Notes under the pieces: generated by a model
Databases searched by the model: none
What the model saw: only the letters and a program-made list of their open reading frames with translations
What the model was told of the DNA's origin: nothing
From: Parapristionchus giblindavisi
Lineage: Eukaryota > Nematoda > Chromadorea > Rhabditida > Diplogasteridae
Length of the DNA: 64,000 bases
Reading direction: 5' to 3'
Assembly (NCBI GenBank): GCA_943737045.1
Contig: CALSFV010000009.1
Location: 1,364,001 to 1,428,000 of the forward strand
Position numbers and translations under genes: made by a program
In this document: positions 1 to 9,600 of the stretch, one piece after another
How positions within the stretch are numbered: the stretch's first letter is position 1
How the letters are laid out: every line of letters begins with the position of its first letter

Positions 1-495
1 GAAAAGGATGGGGCATAGAGATTACCAAGATTCAAATGAGCTAAAGTATTATTTACTTTTTTTTTAGTTTCCAGGTTATCCTGAGAGAAAATTCACTCGC
101 ACTATTATTATTAAAAGATCAAAAGTTCAAAGTTCAAAGCAATCGATACTCTTAAAACTATCCAGCACGACCGCTCATCTAGAAAACTGGTTTATAGTTT
201 ACTCGGTATCAAAAGGCCCCGAGGCAGAATACAGTGAATAATGGGAACGTATTGCCTGTGCAGACTCGCTGAAAACAATCGGAAGTCACTTTCCTTGCCT
301 GAATCCATCTATCCCCAAAGAGTAACTATCGGTAGTGGTCAGTCAAAAACAATCAAAATGAGGCAAGACTGGGGAAGGCATATAGCAAAGGGATAACGGA
401 AGTCATAGATCTATCGTCTACTATATATTATAATACATAGGGAACGATTGCTGCATCAGGGGGCAGATGTTTCAATGTCTAAGGAAGTTTATATT
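1..495. other. 3' flank of TADA1-like copy 1
   Basis: No gene is seen. The stretch is homologous to the 3' flanks of the other TADA1-like copies (about 38040-38640, 49870-50490 and 55830-56340), so it is part of the duplicated block and not unique sequence. It contains short runs of AAAGTTC/AAAGATC-type repeats. Confidence 0.6.
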
Positions 496-1429
496 TTATG
501 TACAAAGTTCAAAGATCAAGGTTAAAAGGTCAAAGATCACTGCTCTCCACTTGTCAGCGTTAGGCTCGGCGAATTTCATCATAAACTTCTTCTTCATCTC
601 CTCGTCATGGAACTGCGTCCATAATGATGTGCCGTCGGCCATCTTAAAGATCAAAGATCAAAGATCAAAAATCAAAATACAAAGATCACACAACCCACTT
701 CCAAACCATCACAGAAGTCGCGAAGCGTCAGTCTGTGGCGTGCGCGCCGCAGGATCCCTGAAAAAAATCAATCTATTTAAAAATCAATAATTAAAAGAGT
801 ACTGTAGTCCATCAATCGATAAATCAATCAATAACCGTACGTCGTTGTGTTCAGCCGCAGTGCGCCTGACGGCGCGACCCGATACGGTAGACGAATCTGA
901 ATAACAAAGGAATGCGTAGAATATTTCATATGCAAAGCCGACAATCTTTACAATAGATAAAAATCAATAAAATGAAATATCAATCGTACCTTGACGGCAA
1001 CTTCGATTACACCCTTGATGAGGTAGACAAGCGCATCGGCCACGATCTCTCCGACGTCCGGAGACATCTGAAATGAGCAGGGAATGAGCTTTACTTCGTC
1101 ATACGTTGCAGTACGAATCCGTCGTAGCTGGGAACGCAATACTCTATTTCAACGACATTTAGGTCATTGCATGCGCTTCTCTTTTAGCTCTCTGGAAATA
1201 GAGAACAAACGCGCAAAAGTGAGAGTAGAAAGTGAGAGTGGGTGGTGCACAAAGAGTACACAAAATCGTGTGTTTTGTGGCATTTCACCAAGTTTTCACT
1301 ATGTTGTAGAAACGCTGTATGGCCTCTGTTCCTTCCAACTCCCCCCCCCCCCCCCCCCCCCCCGTCGGTTCTTTGTTTCGTATAATGCACTTAGCGGGCA
1401 GAGCAATGATCCTTTGTTGAGCGGTAGTT

Positions 1430-1643
1430 CTCTGGTATTTCCAAACTAGTAGTTTACTTACGTGACGTCACAGACTAGTAGTTTACTGCTAGTTTACGAT
1501 TAGTGGAAGAACATTTGACGAAATGCATTACCGTATTATAAACCACCTCTAGTAAACTTTTAACTACGTTTAACTAGCCGTAGACTTGCAAGTCTACTGC
1601 TAGTGTGAAATATAAGTAAACTACTAGTTTGAAAATACCAGAG
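1430..1643. mobile_element. MITE in intron of TADA1-like gene
   Basis: It starts CTCTGGTATTTCC and ends with the near reverse complement AATACCAGAG; the inverted arms carry AAACTAGTAGTTTACTT. A full homologue sits in copy 3 (about 51409-51623). In copy 2 the interior is deleted (from about 39554) and in copy 4 it is shortened (about 57237-57384), so insertion predates the gene duplications. The target duplication is unclear (possibly TT). Confidence 0.6.
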
Positions 1644-1952
1644 TTGTCGCTGGAAACAAACAAATAGACAAATTGTCACTGTTGTGACGCAATACCGTCA
1701 TTATTCTGCGCATTACTGCCTGTTATGATAAATTGAACTCAATTGTGGCGCTAAAATTACTCATCTTTTCTACTCAACTCTAGGCATCGCAAACCCATCA
1801 TTCAAAAGTTACGAGAAGAAAAGAAAAGCAGAGAACACTCTCTTCGTTTTAGACACTCTCTCGCCTCTTTTTCGATTCTTTTCGTAACTTTTGAACAGTA
1901 AATCAGGGAGTTAGTTATATTTTAGTTTAGCACTGACCACACACCCACACAC

Positions 1953-2235
1953 AAAAAATTTCAGCCAATTTGACTACCTTATTTTCGAGAAAATCAACTT
2001 TTAGTGCAGTCATTTAGCCGTTGGAGTGGAGACAACGGGCGAGAGAGTGTGGTGATACGACAGAGCAGAGATACACAATCACGTCCACCCCCTACCTTCC
2101 CATGTTGGTCGCCTCACCTGCCTCTGTGCTCTCTCGTATCACCACACTCTCTCGCCCGTTGTCTCCACTCCAACGGCAAAATGACTGCACTAGATTTTCT
2201 CGAAAATAAGGTTGTCAAATTGGCTGAAATTTTTT
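1953..2235. mobile_element. Fold-back element with roughly 115-bp arms
   Basis: The left arm (from AAATTTCAGCCAATTTGAC) and the right arm (ending GTCAAATTGGCTGAAATTT) are inverted copies enclosing GGCGAGAGAGTGTGGTGAT and its complement. The same element occurs in the equivalent intron of copies 2 (39913-40195), 3 (about 51934-52216) and 4 (about 57694-57970). Short open frames over it are products of the palindrome, not genes. Confidence 0.7.
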
Positions 2236-2681
2236 CGATGGAAACATGAAGCCATTCCGGTCCGATCTATGTATCTCGCATAAAACACTCTTGACTTTGA
2301 GAGAAATTTCAATTTTGAAAATTTCTGAAACTTTTACATGAAAAATAAATTGGACAGGCGTGATTGCCATCGAATTCTGCCCCTGGGAGCACAGTCTGTA
2401 AATTTTAGCACCATCTAGTGAGGAGAAATGACTAAAAAGGCGATTTCAAGGCGACGTCGTCTGGCCTCAACGGTGCATCTAGGCGCAAAATGAACATGAC
2501 CATCGTCAACAGCACCCATGAGAACCCCGATCCCCAAATTTTGATTTTTTGACTGTGCAAGATTTCACATATTTTGGTCGAGTCTTAGGCAAACAGCCTC
2601 ATATAGGTATTTATTTATTTATTTATTTATCGTACACCACAAGGCTGTTTCAGGTATCCATGAACGGTGGCAAACACAAAT

Positions 2682-2745
2682 GTGACGTCACAAGCGTAGA
2701 CGTAGGCGTTTGACAAAAGTCCTCCGCCTACGCTTGTGACGTCAC
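2682..2745. repeat. Short perfect hairpin with TGACGTCAC ends
   Basis: GTGACGTCACAAGCGTAG and its inverted copy flank a short spacer. It is full length in copies 1, 2 and 4 but shortened to an almost spacer-free palindrome in copy 3 (about 52662-52696). The ends contain the CRE octamer TGACGTCA, but no promoter is evident nearby. Related fragments lie near 44260-44330. Confidence 0.5.
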
Positions 2746-3382
2746 GTTTCCGGAAGGAACGGTTTGTCAACGGTCATGGTTACGGCACATTTTTGACATA
2801 ATTACGACAGTGATCTTTGATCTTTAACTAGCTGAGTACCCATTCAATCTAACAACAGCAACTAAAGGTTTTTCGAGATCAATACTATCAATACTATGGC
2901 TATCTCGCGACCGTATAATGATGCTACCGTACCTCGCATACGTCAAGTAGGTGCGTGAAGAGGCGTTCGTGTGCGGCGTGTACGGTAGGTGGCAGAATCG
3001 ATTGGATGAGTTCGTCAACATCGACGAGAGTGGCGCGACCACAAATAAACCGAACGAGCACTGCCATGTAGCTGTAGGAGATATTGATTGGTTGACCGAT
3101 TACGGTAATGATATTGATTGATTAACGTAACTGATTGATTGGTATCGATGCATTACCGTAATCAATATAGACAGTAACTCTCTCATAAATAGCTCAATCA
3201 GACATCACTACCAATCGATAATCACCATCGACTACCGTATACCTGTCCATGGATGATTGATCATCAGCGAGTCCCGCACAGATTTCCCTGACTGTATTTC
3301 TTATCTCGGCGTACGTCCGTTTCATCTTTTCCATCTTCTGCTCACGCTCTCGCTCGTCCCACTCATCCATCTCAATATTCTT

Positions 3383-4291
3383 CTAAAAAATCGATTTAAA
3401 TATTACTAATCAATCAACTAAGGATTACTGTATTCTCCAAGGGGCGTAGCATAAAACATTAAAAAATGTGTCTTTATTCTCTCAGATATCACTATTTCCA
3501 GTATCCATCCGACTGGTTACACATTTTTGCATAAATACACGAACTTACAATTAAATTAATCTTTATCACCATAGTACATATTAATATTAGGAACAATTAC
3601 CAGTTACGGTTGTTAGCAAAATTACAAAAAAATGTGTAAAACTATCACTTCCATGGTAGGGTTGGTGTTGGGAATCCGGCATAATACAGAGAATGGGGAT
3701 TTTGATCGACTATTTAGGAATAAACTCTGGGTTAAGGGTACAAAAGCGGCAAAAAGAAACGAAAAAGATGAAGCTAGTGTGTTAGCAGAAGAAAGAATCT
3801 TTGACGACAAAAGTCCTTTCGTTTCGCCACTTTTGAAAGGAGAATTTATTGGTTACGGTATGCTTATTGATTAATAAAAAAATAATCATATCCATTAACC
3901 ACTCAAACAACCACCAAATCCAATCGTCTTCAATGTGAAATCATACAAAGTTCAGGTATGACAAAATGGGTACAATTTAGTTATTTTTTCTGCCTTAAAA
4001 TGTTATTTGGCCGATTATTGATTATCGATTAGTAGGGGGAAAACGTAGCTCACGTAAAAACAGATATACACAATACTATGCAAGTATAATAAAAGATATA
4101 CAAATCGATTTCGACTAGCATACAAGATTTTGTTCGAATTAATGTATTAAGTTATCTATGTAAATTATTACAATAATAATAGGGTGCAATATGTTAACAG
4201 GGATATCATAGATCAGGAGACCACAGTATCCTCAATATCACAGTGTCAAGATCAAGGATCAAGGATCAAAGATCAAAGATCAAAGATCAAT
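3383..4291. other. Intergenic stretch between the Rab5-GEF end and TADA1-like start
   Basis: About 0.9 kb separates the stop of the upstream VPS9 gene (4292) from the TADA1-like ATG (3370), both on the minus strand. Homologous spacers lie at 41340-42229 and 63142-64000. A weak plus-strand frame (3632-3874) is not conserved in the other two spacers, so I do not call it a gene. The same-strand arrangement is compatible with a nematode operon, though the spacing is longer than the typical 100-400 bp. Confidence 0.4.
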
Positions 4292-6257
4292 CTACAGGAG
4301 CGTCTTGATGTACTCGATGGCAGCAGTGAACTGGGTCCACCAGTAGGCGTCACTTCCGTCCATTTGATTGGTGAAGAATCCATCGACATACTGTACATTG
4401 GATAGGAGAGCAGGAGGATTTGCCTGAATATAAACGGATTATGATCTTTGATCTCTACTTTGATCTTTGATCTTTGATCTCTACTAATAGAATTATGATC
4501 TTTGGTCTTTACAAAAAAGGATTATGAACGATGAATTTTACTAATCGATATTTGATCTCTTCCCGATTAAAAGGATCTTTGACCTCTACTCATCAGTAAG
4601 TCAGTCAGACAAGGAAAAGCATGCGCTACTTCCAGAAAATCAATATTTCAAGGTGTGCTCTTTTCAAAATCATATAGTTTGCACAGCTTTCATAGTCATT
4701 CTATGCTCTTATATTCTTTGATTTTTCAAATCTCCCAGGTTCAGGTATACGGTATGTGTTCCTTGGGTCATAACATGGTCATACTTATGATTAGCCTATT
4801 CTCCACTTACCATCACGAGTACGTATACGAGAATGGGCGCAGCGGCCGCGGGAGACGATGACGTCAGAGCGAGCAGATTCGAGATCGTCTCGCATGCACG
4901 ACTGCAAAGAATAATATTAGTACTTATTTCTATTATTATCATATTCTTTCAATTGTTACAATGATTGCCGTTGGTCAGCGAATCAGACTACCAAGCAAGA
5001 AAGTGCGATCTTACCTGCGAAAATGCCAAAAAGGTAACAAAGAATCAACAGGCCAGAATTTATTATTTTTGTTGTTATTGGTCACACAAAAAAGAGGATT
5101 TTATTGTTTGACTAACAACTTGTAAGCAATTACAACACTCAAGTGACACAAGATAAACGCAGATTCAACGGGTGGAAACACACTGTTTCCCAAACATCAA
5201 ATTTCATTATTATCTGCAAGTTAATAATGCAAATAATTACAATAACATAGCAAACGATAATCAAGACAATTAATCAATCAATCAATACTCATACCGTAAC
5301 CAACAAACTACCGCAAACATCATACCTGACCCAGGCGAGGTTGTCTCGGGGTGACTTGTACGCGTTTATCACGGCAATCTCGTGTTGGGCGGATGGCCAT
5401 GGGCACTCACCACGCAGGGCCTATTTATGAAAATGTATCAGTAAAAATACATTATTTAACCCGAAATTGATCTTTGATATTTCGTCTTTACTCGACCCGA
5501 ATTATCTCAGCATATAAGACTAATTCGATAAAACAAACAATTTATTATAAACACTTATAGTATTCCATTGACCTGTACTAGTACGGTGAACAATAGTTAC
5601 AGCAACCATCAGCTACAGTAACCAGGTTATACGATAAATCAATTGATCGGTACCTCGGGAATCGCGAGTACTCCGTGCACCGGAGACACGCTGGAGGCCA
5701 GTCGCTGCAGCTCCTTGTACAGTACCCTTCAAGCCCAATAGTCAATTACAGAGTTCAAAGATCAAAGATCAAAGATCAAAACTCACTCGTCTCTGTAGAT
5801 GTCGGCGTCATAATTGTGATAGAATGCCATATGGTAGATACGACCCATCAAGAGACGTTCGACACACTTTCGCGCGTATTCACGCTGCGAAGACATAGAA
5901 TATCGAATAAGGCTCTGTACAAAATTTGTGCGAAGTGAAAGGAAAATCAGAGAATGCACTCTCCTCCTTATACACACTCTCTCGCCTCAGCTTCCTTTGT
6001 TACTTTTGAACACTACCCTCAACAGCGTGATGATTAACAACTGAATTGAACAAGTGCAAAAATATGAAAAGTATGAAACAACAAAACGCCAGGTAGTGTG
6101 CTCAGCTGCTACTTTTCTAATTTTAAAAAAAGGAACAAAACAAGTACAAAAAAATCAAGCTTACATGATTGATATTAGCCGCCCGGAAGACGCCAGAGGC
6201 CTCCAATTGGCGCCAGAGATTGCCAATTTGTTCCTCCACCCACTCCGTCTTCTCGTC
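4292..6257 (-). pseudogene. GAPVD1/RME-6-like VPS9 domain, tandem copy with lost catalytic Asp
   Basis: Six minus-strand exons: 6165-6257, 5787-5884, 5654-5726, 5326-5420, 4811-4901 and 4292-4423, all in phase. The product runs DEKTEWVEEQIGNLW, then REYARKCVERLLMGRIYHMA, VLYKELQRLASSV, WPSAQHEIAVINAYKSPRD, ILVYVLVM, NPPALLSNVQYV and AYWWTQFTAAIEYIKTLL before a stop. This is the VPS9 Rab5 guanine-exchange domain and C-terminus of the GAPVD1/RME-6 family, which acts at clathrin-coated pits and early endosomes. Compared with the tandem neighbour (7155-7254), exon 4811-4901 is 9 bases shorter in frame and lacks the Asp-Asp-Val before the TPI/API motif. In VPS9 domains this is the aspartate that contacts the Rab5 nucleotide site. 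Exon 5326-5420 also reads RDNLAWV where the neighbour has RDRLACV. There is no upstream part of the gene on this copy, so I treat it as a fragment with a probably dead domain. Confidence 0.75.
5421..5653. other. Intron with AAAGATC-type repeats
   Basis: This is an intron of the VPS9 fragment. It holds several degenerate AAAGATC heptamers and TACAGTAACC-type motifs and no further exon that I can see. Confidence 0.4.
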
Positions 6258-6547
6258 CTGATAATTTTTAAAGATTATTGTATATTATAATTTTTTTTAA
6301 CTTAAAATGTTATTTGACCGATAATTGATTATCGATTAGAAGGGGAAACAAACGAAACTCACATAAAACAGAAATACACAATACTATGCAAGTATAATAA
6401 AAGATATACAAAACGATTTCGACTAGCATACAAGATCTTGTTCGAATTAATGTATTAAGTTATCTATGCAAATTATTACAATAATAGGGTACAATATGTT
6501 AAAGGAATATCATAAATCAAGCGACCACAGCATCCTCTTTCACAGTA

Positions 6548-6656
6548 TAAAGATCAAAGATCAAAAATCAAAGATCAAAGATCAAAAATCACAGATCAAA
6601 GATCAAAAATCAAGGATCACGATCAAAGATCAAAGACCAAAGATCAAAGATCGCAT
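6548..6656. repeat. AAAGATC heptamer tandem array (representative)
   Basis: About fifteen units of the heptamer GATCAAA with variants (GATCAAAA, GATCACA, GGATCACG) sit directly 3' of the last VPS9 exon. Similar arrays or single units occur at 646-688, 4246-4290, 4438-4500, 5757-5780, 6800-6880, 12400-12505, 37806-37842, 38782-38815, 42193-42225, 49645-49675, 50627-50665, 55637-55668 and 56467-56490, in both orientations. They are nearly always within a few dozen bases of an exon of the two main genes. Confidence 0.8.
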
Positions 6657-9600
6657 CTACAGGAGCGTCTTGATGTACTCGATGGCAGCAGTGAACTGGG
6701 TCCACCAGTAGGCGTCACTTCCGTCCATTTGATTGGTGAAGAATCCATCGACATACTGTACATTGGATAGGAGAGCAGGAGGATTTGCCTGAATATAAAC
6801 GGTTTATGATCTTTGATCTCTACTTTGATCTTTGGTCCATACTAAAAGAATTATGATCTTTGAACTCTACTCTGATCTTTGATATGAGCATTACTGCCTG
6901 ACATGATAAATTGAACTGAATTTAATTGATCTCTACTCATCGGAAGGTATCAGTCAGACAATGAAAAAATGCACTACTTCCAGAAAATAAATATCATAAC
7001 GTTTGCACAACTTTTATGGTCATCCGATCCGAGTCAAAACTAATCTTTCATATTCCTCCCCTCTTTTTTAAAAATCTCCCACGTTCAGATATACGATATG
7101 TGTTCGTTGGGTCATATCATGGTCAGACTTATGATTAGCATATACTCCACTTACCATGACGAGTACGTATACGAGAATGGGCGTGACGTCATCAGCGGCA
7201 GCGGGACCCGATGACGTCAGAGCGAGCAGATTCGAGATCGTCTCGCATGCACGACTGCAAAGAATAATATTAGTAGTTATAGTTATTCTTTCAATTGTTG
7301 GTATGGATTGCCTTTGGCCTACAAAGCACAAAGAGTTAGCAAAAAAGCGCGATCCTAGTTGCTAACATGGCAAAAAGGAAACAAAGAATCAACAGGCCAG
7401 AATTCACAACGAACTCTGGAAATTTCTCCCCGCGGGGCACCCTGTCACTCGCCCCGCGGGGCACTCTGCCGGGCACCCTGCAGAGCCAGTTGCAGGGCAC
7501 CCTGCGGGGCAGCTTGTTGAGTTTCTGAAAAAGACAGGGTGCCCCGCGGGGAAGTTTCTCTTCGACAGGGTGCCCCGCGGGGTGGCTTACTTTCAATTTG
7601 AGTTGACAGGGTACCCTGCGGGGTGGCTTGAGGTCTCTTTGATTTTGACAGGGTGCCCTGCGGGGTGACTTCATAGTTCGACAGGGTGCCCAGCGGGGTG
7701 GCTTCGTTTTTGGACAGGGTGCCCTGCGGGGCTGATTTCATGATTACTGTATACCCTCAGGCCATTGCCATGGTCTGGGGATAGTGTTGCTCATAAACTT
7801 GCGAACGACGATTAATTTATTCGTACAAGGATAAAAATTGATGGAATGACAAGAAAATGGATTTCATCGGAGTAAAAATGTACAAGATTCAAAGTAAAAA
7901 TAAAAATCATAACTTCGAATAGAAAAATAACAAATCAATAACAATGAACATGTACATAAACGGTAGCGACAATTAAAACTAATACATTACAACAATGGAT
8001 AAATATGTAACAGTCGATGGTGATCATATTCATTTACAAAAAGTCACAATTAGGTTCTTTCTAAATTAAGCCTCTGCAAAATTAACAATGGAAAAGTGAA
8101 CTACTTATTGCTGATTAGAAATATCTAATCTTAGCTAGGCATCGTCCTCTCGCAGACTTGTGCGCACGATTAGATCTTGTCTTCTCATTAGTACTTCCCG
8201 ACATAACCGTTGAAGACCTGTAATAAATTATTAAATAATTAAAAATTCCGATAAATATTCCGTGCTTGGTCCCTCATTGGAAGATATTTTTTCTAAAATA
8301 TTTTCAGCTACCGTAACCCTCCTACCGTACCCCTACAGTACCTATTGTTCAACCTTTCGATAAAAATTGCGTTCTTGGTCCCGCCTTGGGTAACACGGTA
8401 AGATAAATTTTTCTAAAATATTTTCAGCTACCGTAACCCTCATACCGTACCCCTACAGTACATATTGTTCAACCTAGCGATGGAAATTTAGTTCTTGGTC
8501 CCGCCTTGGGTAACTCGGTAAGATAAATTTTTCTAAAATATTTTCAGCTACCGTAACCCTCCTACCGTACCCCTTCAGTACCTATTGTTCAACCTTGCGA
8601 TAGAAATTTAGTTCTTGGTCATGCCATGGGTAACTCGGAAAGACAAATTTTTCTAAAGTATTTTCAGCTACGGTAACCCTCCTACCGTACCTCTACAGTA
8701 CCTATTGTTCAACCTTGCGATAAAAAATTCGTTCTTGGTCCCGCCTTGGGTAAATCGACAAGGCATTTTTTTCTAAAATATTTTCAGCTACCGTAACCCG
8801 CCTACCGTACCCTTACAGTAGCTATTGTTCAACCTTTCGATAAAAATTGCGTTCTTAGTCCCGCCTTGGGTAAATCGACAAGGCAATATTTTCTAAAATA
8901 TTTTCAGCTACCGTAACCCGCCTACCGTACCCCTATAGTACCTATTGTTCAACCTTTCGATAAAAATTGCGTTCTTAGTCCCGCCTTGGGTAAATCGACA
9001 AGGCAATATTTTCTAAAATATTTTCAGCTACCGTAACCCGCCTACCGTACCCCTATAGTACCTATTGTTCAACCTTTCGATAAAAATTGCGTTCTTAGTC
9101 CCGCCTTGGGTAAATCGACAAGGCAATATTTTCTAAAATATTTTCAGCTACCGTAACCCGCCTACCGTACCCCTATAGTACCTATTGTTCAACCTTTCGA
9201 TAAAAATTGCGTTCTTAGTCCCGCCTTGGGTAAATCGACAAGGCAATATTTTCTAAAATATTTTCAGCTACCGTAACCCGCCTACCGTACTCCTACAGTA
9301 ACAAATTGAAATGGAGCGGAGCTCTCTCCCAACGATGAAGATGCGTAAAGCTCTCTACAGGTGCTAGTTGCGATCAATCCCTATAGTAACCAATGTTTGC
9401 AGTGACCAAAACTTTAAACGAAACGCATGACTAAAGCACTTGATACGTACATTAATTTATAGTAAGGAATAGCCAAAGAATTCCATGCATGTCATAGTTA
9501 AATAATAAACAATTAAAGAAATCGAAACATACGGTAAGCTATGAGATGATCTGATACGGCCTGGTATCGTCTCCTTACAGCGAGAGCCAGGCGAACTACA

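Larger units (their letters stand above)
496..3370 (-). pseudogene. TADA1/Ada1-like SAGA subunit, copy 1 (altered 3' end)
   Basis: Six exons on the minus strand: 3243-3370, 2933-3071, 990-1067, 836-896, 699-757 and 496-642. All internal phases agree. The product starts MDEWDERER; exon 2 has YMAVLVRFI then VDVDELIQSILPPTVHAAHE, and exon 3 has DVGEIVAEAL-like sequence (here VADAL) followed by VYLIKG. This order resembles the SAGA-Tad1 domain (helical N-terminal part, then histone-fold-like part) that scaffolds the SAGA coactivator in the nucleus, but at about 190 aa it is shorter than animal TADA1 (about 335 aa) and lacks a middle section. The ATG follows a TTTTTTAG site by 12 bases, which could be a trans-splice acceptor. 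Copy 1 is damaged. The last exon's acceptor reads TTTAAG instead of TTTCAG, and a net 14-base loss near the end replaces the TVTSGEQ tail with a frame running through the AAAGATC repeat to a stop at 496-498. The family call is inference from motif order. Confidence 0.6.

Noticed and set aside
2004..2249. Open frame across the fold-back in TADA1-like introns (also 39964, 52002, 57764)
   Set aside because: It lies wholly within an inverted-repeat element and is conserved only as DNA.
3632..3874. 80-aa frame in the spacer upstream of TADA1-like copy 1
   Set aside because: Homologous spacers at 41340-42229 and 63142-64000 have frame-breaking indels and an early stop in one, so no constraint on coding.
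7336..7741. Overlapping minus-strand frames with GTLS/PQ repeats
   Set aside because: Both frames follow the GC-rich tandem repeat; no start context, splice sites or homologues evident.
8221..9300. Regular repeats resembling a CRISPR array
   Set aside because: Units are 120 bp head to tail with no unique spacers, in a eukaryotic int­ron.
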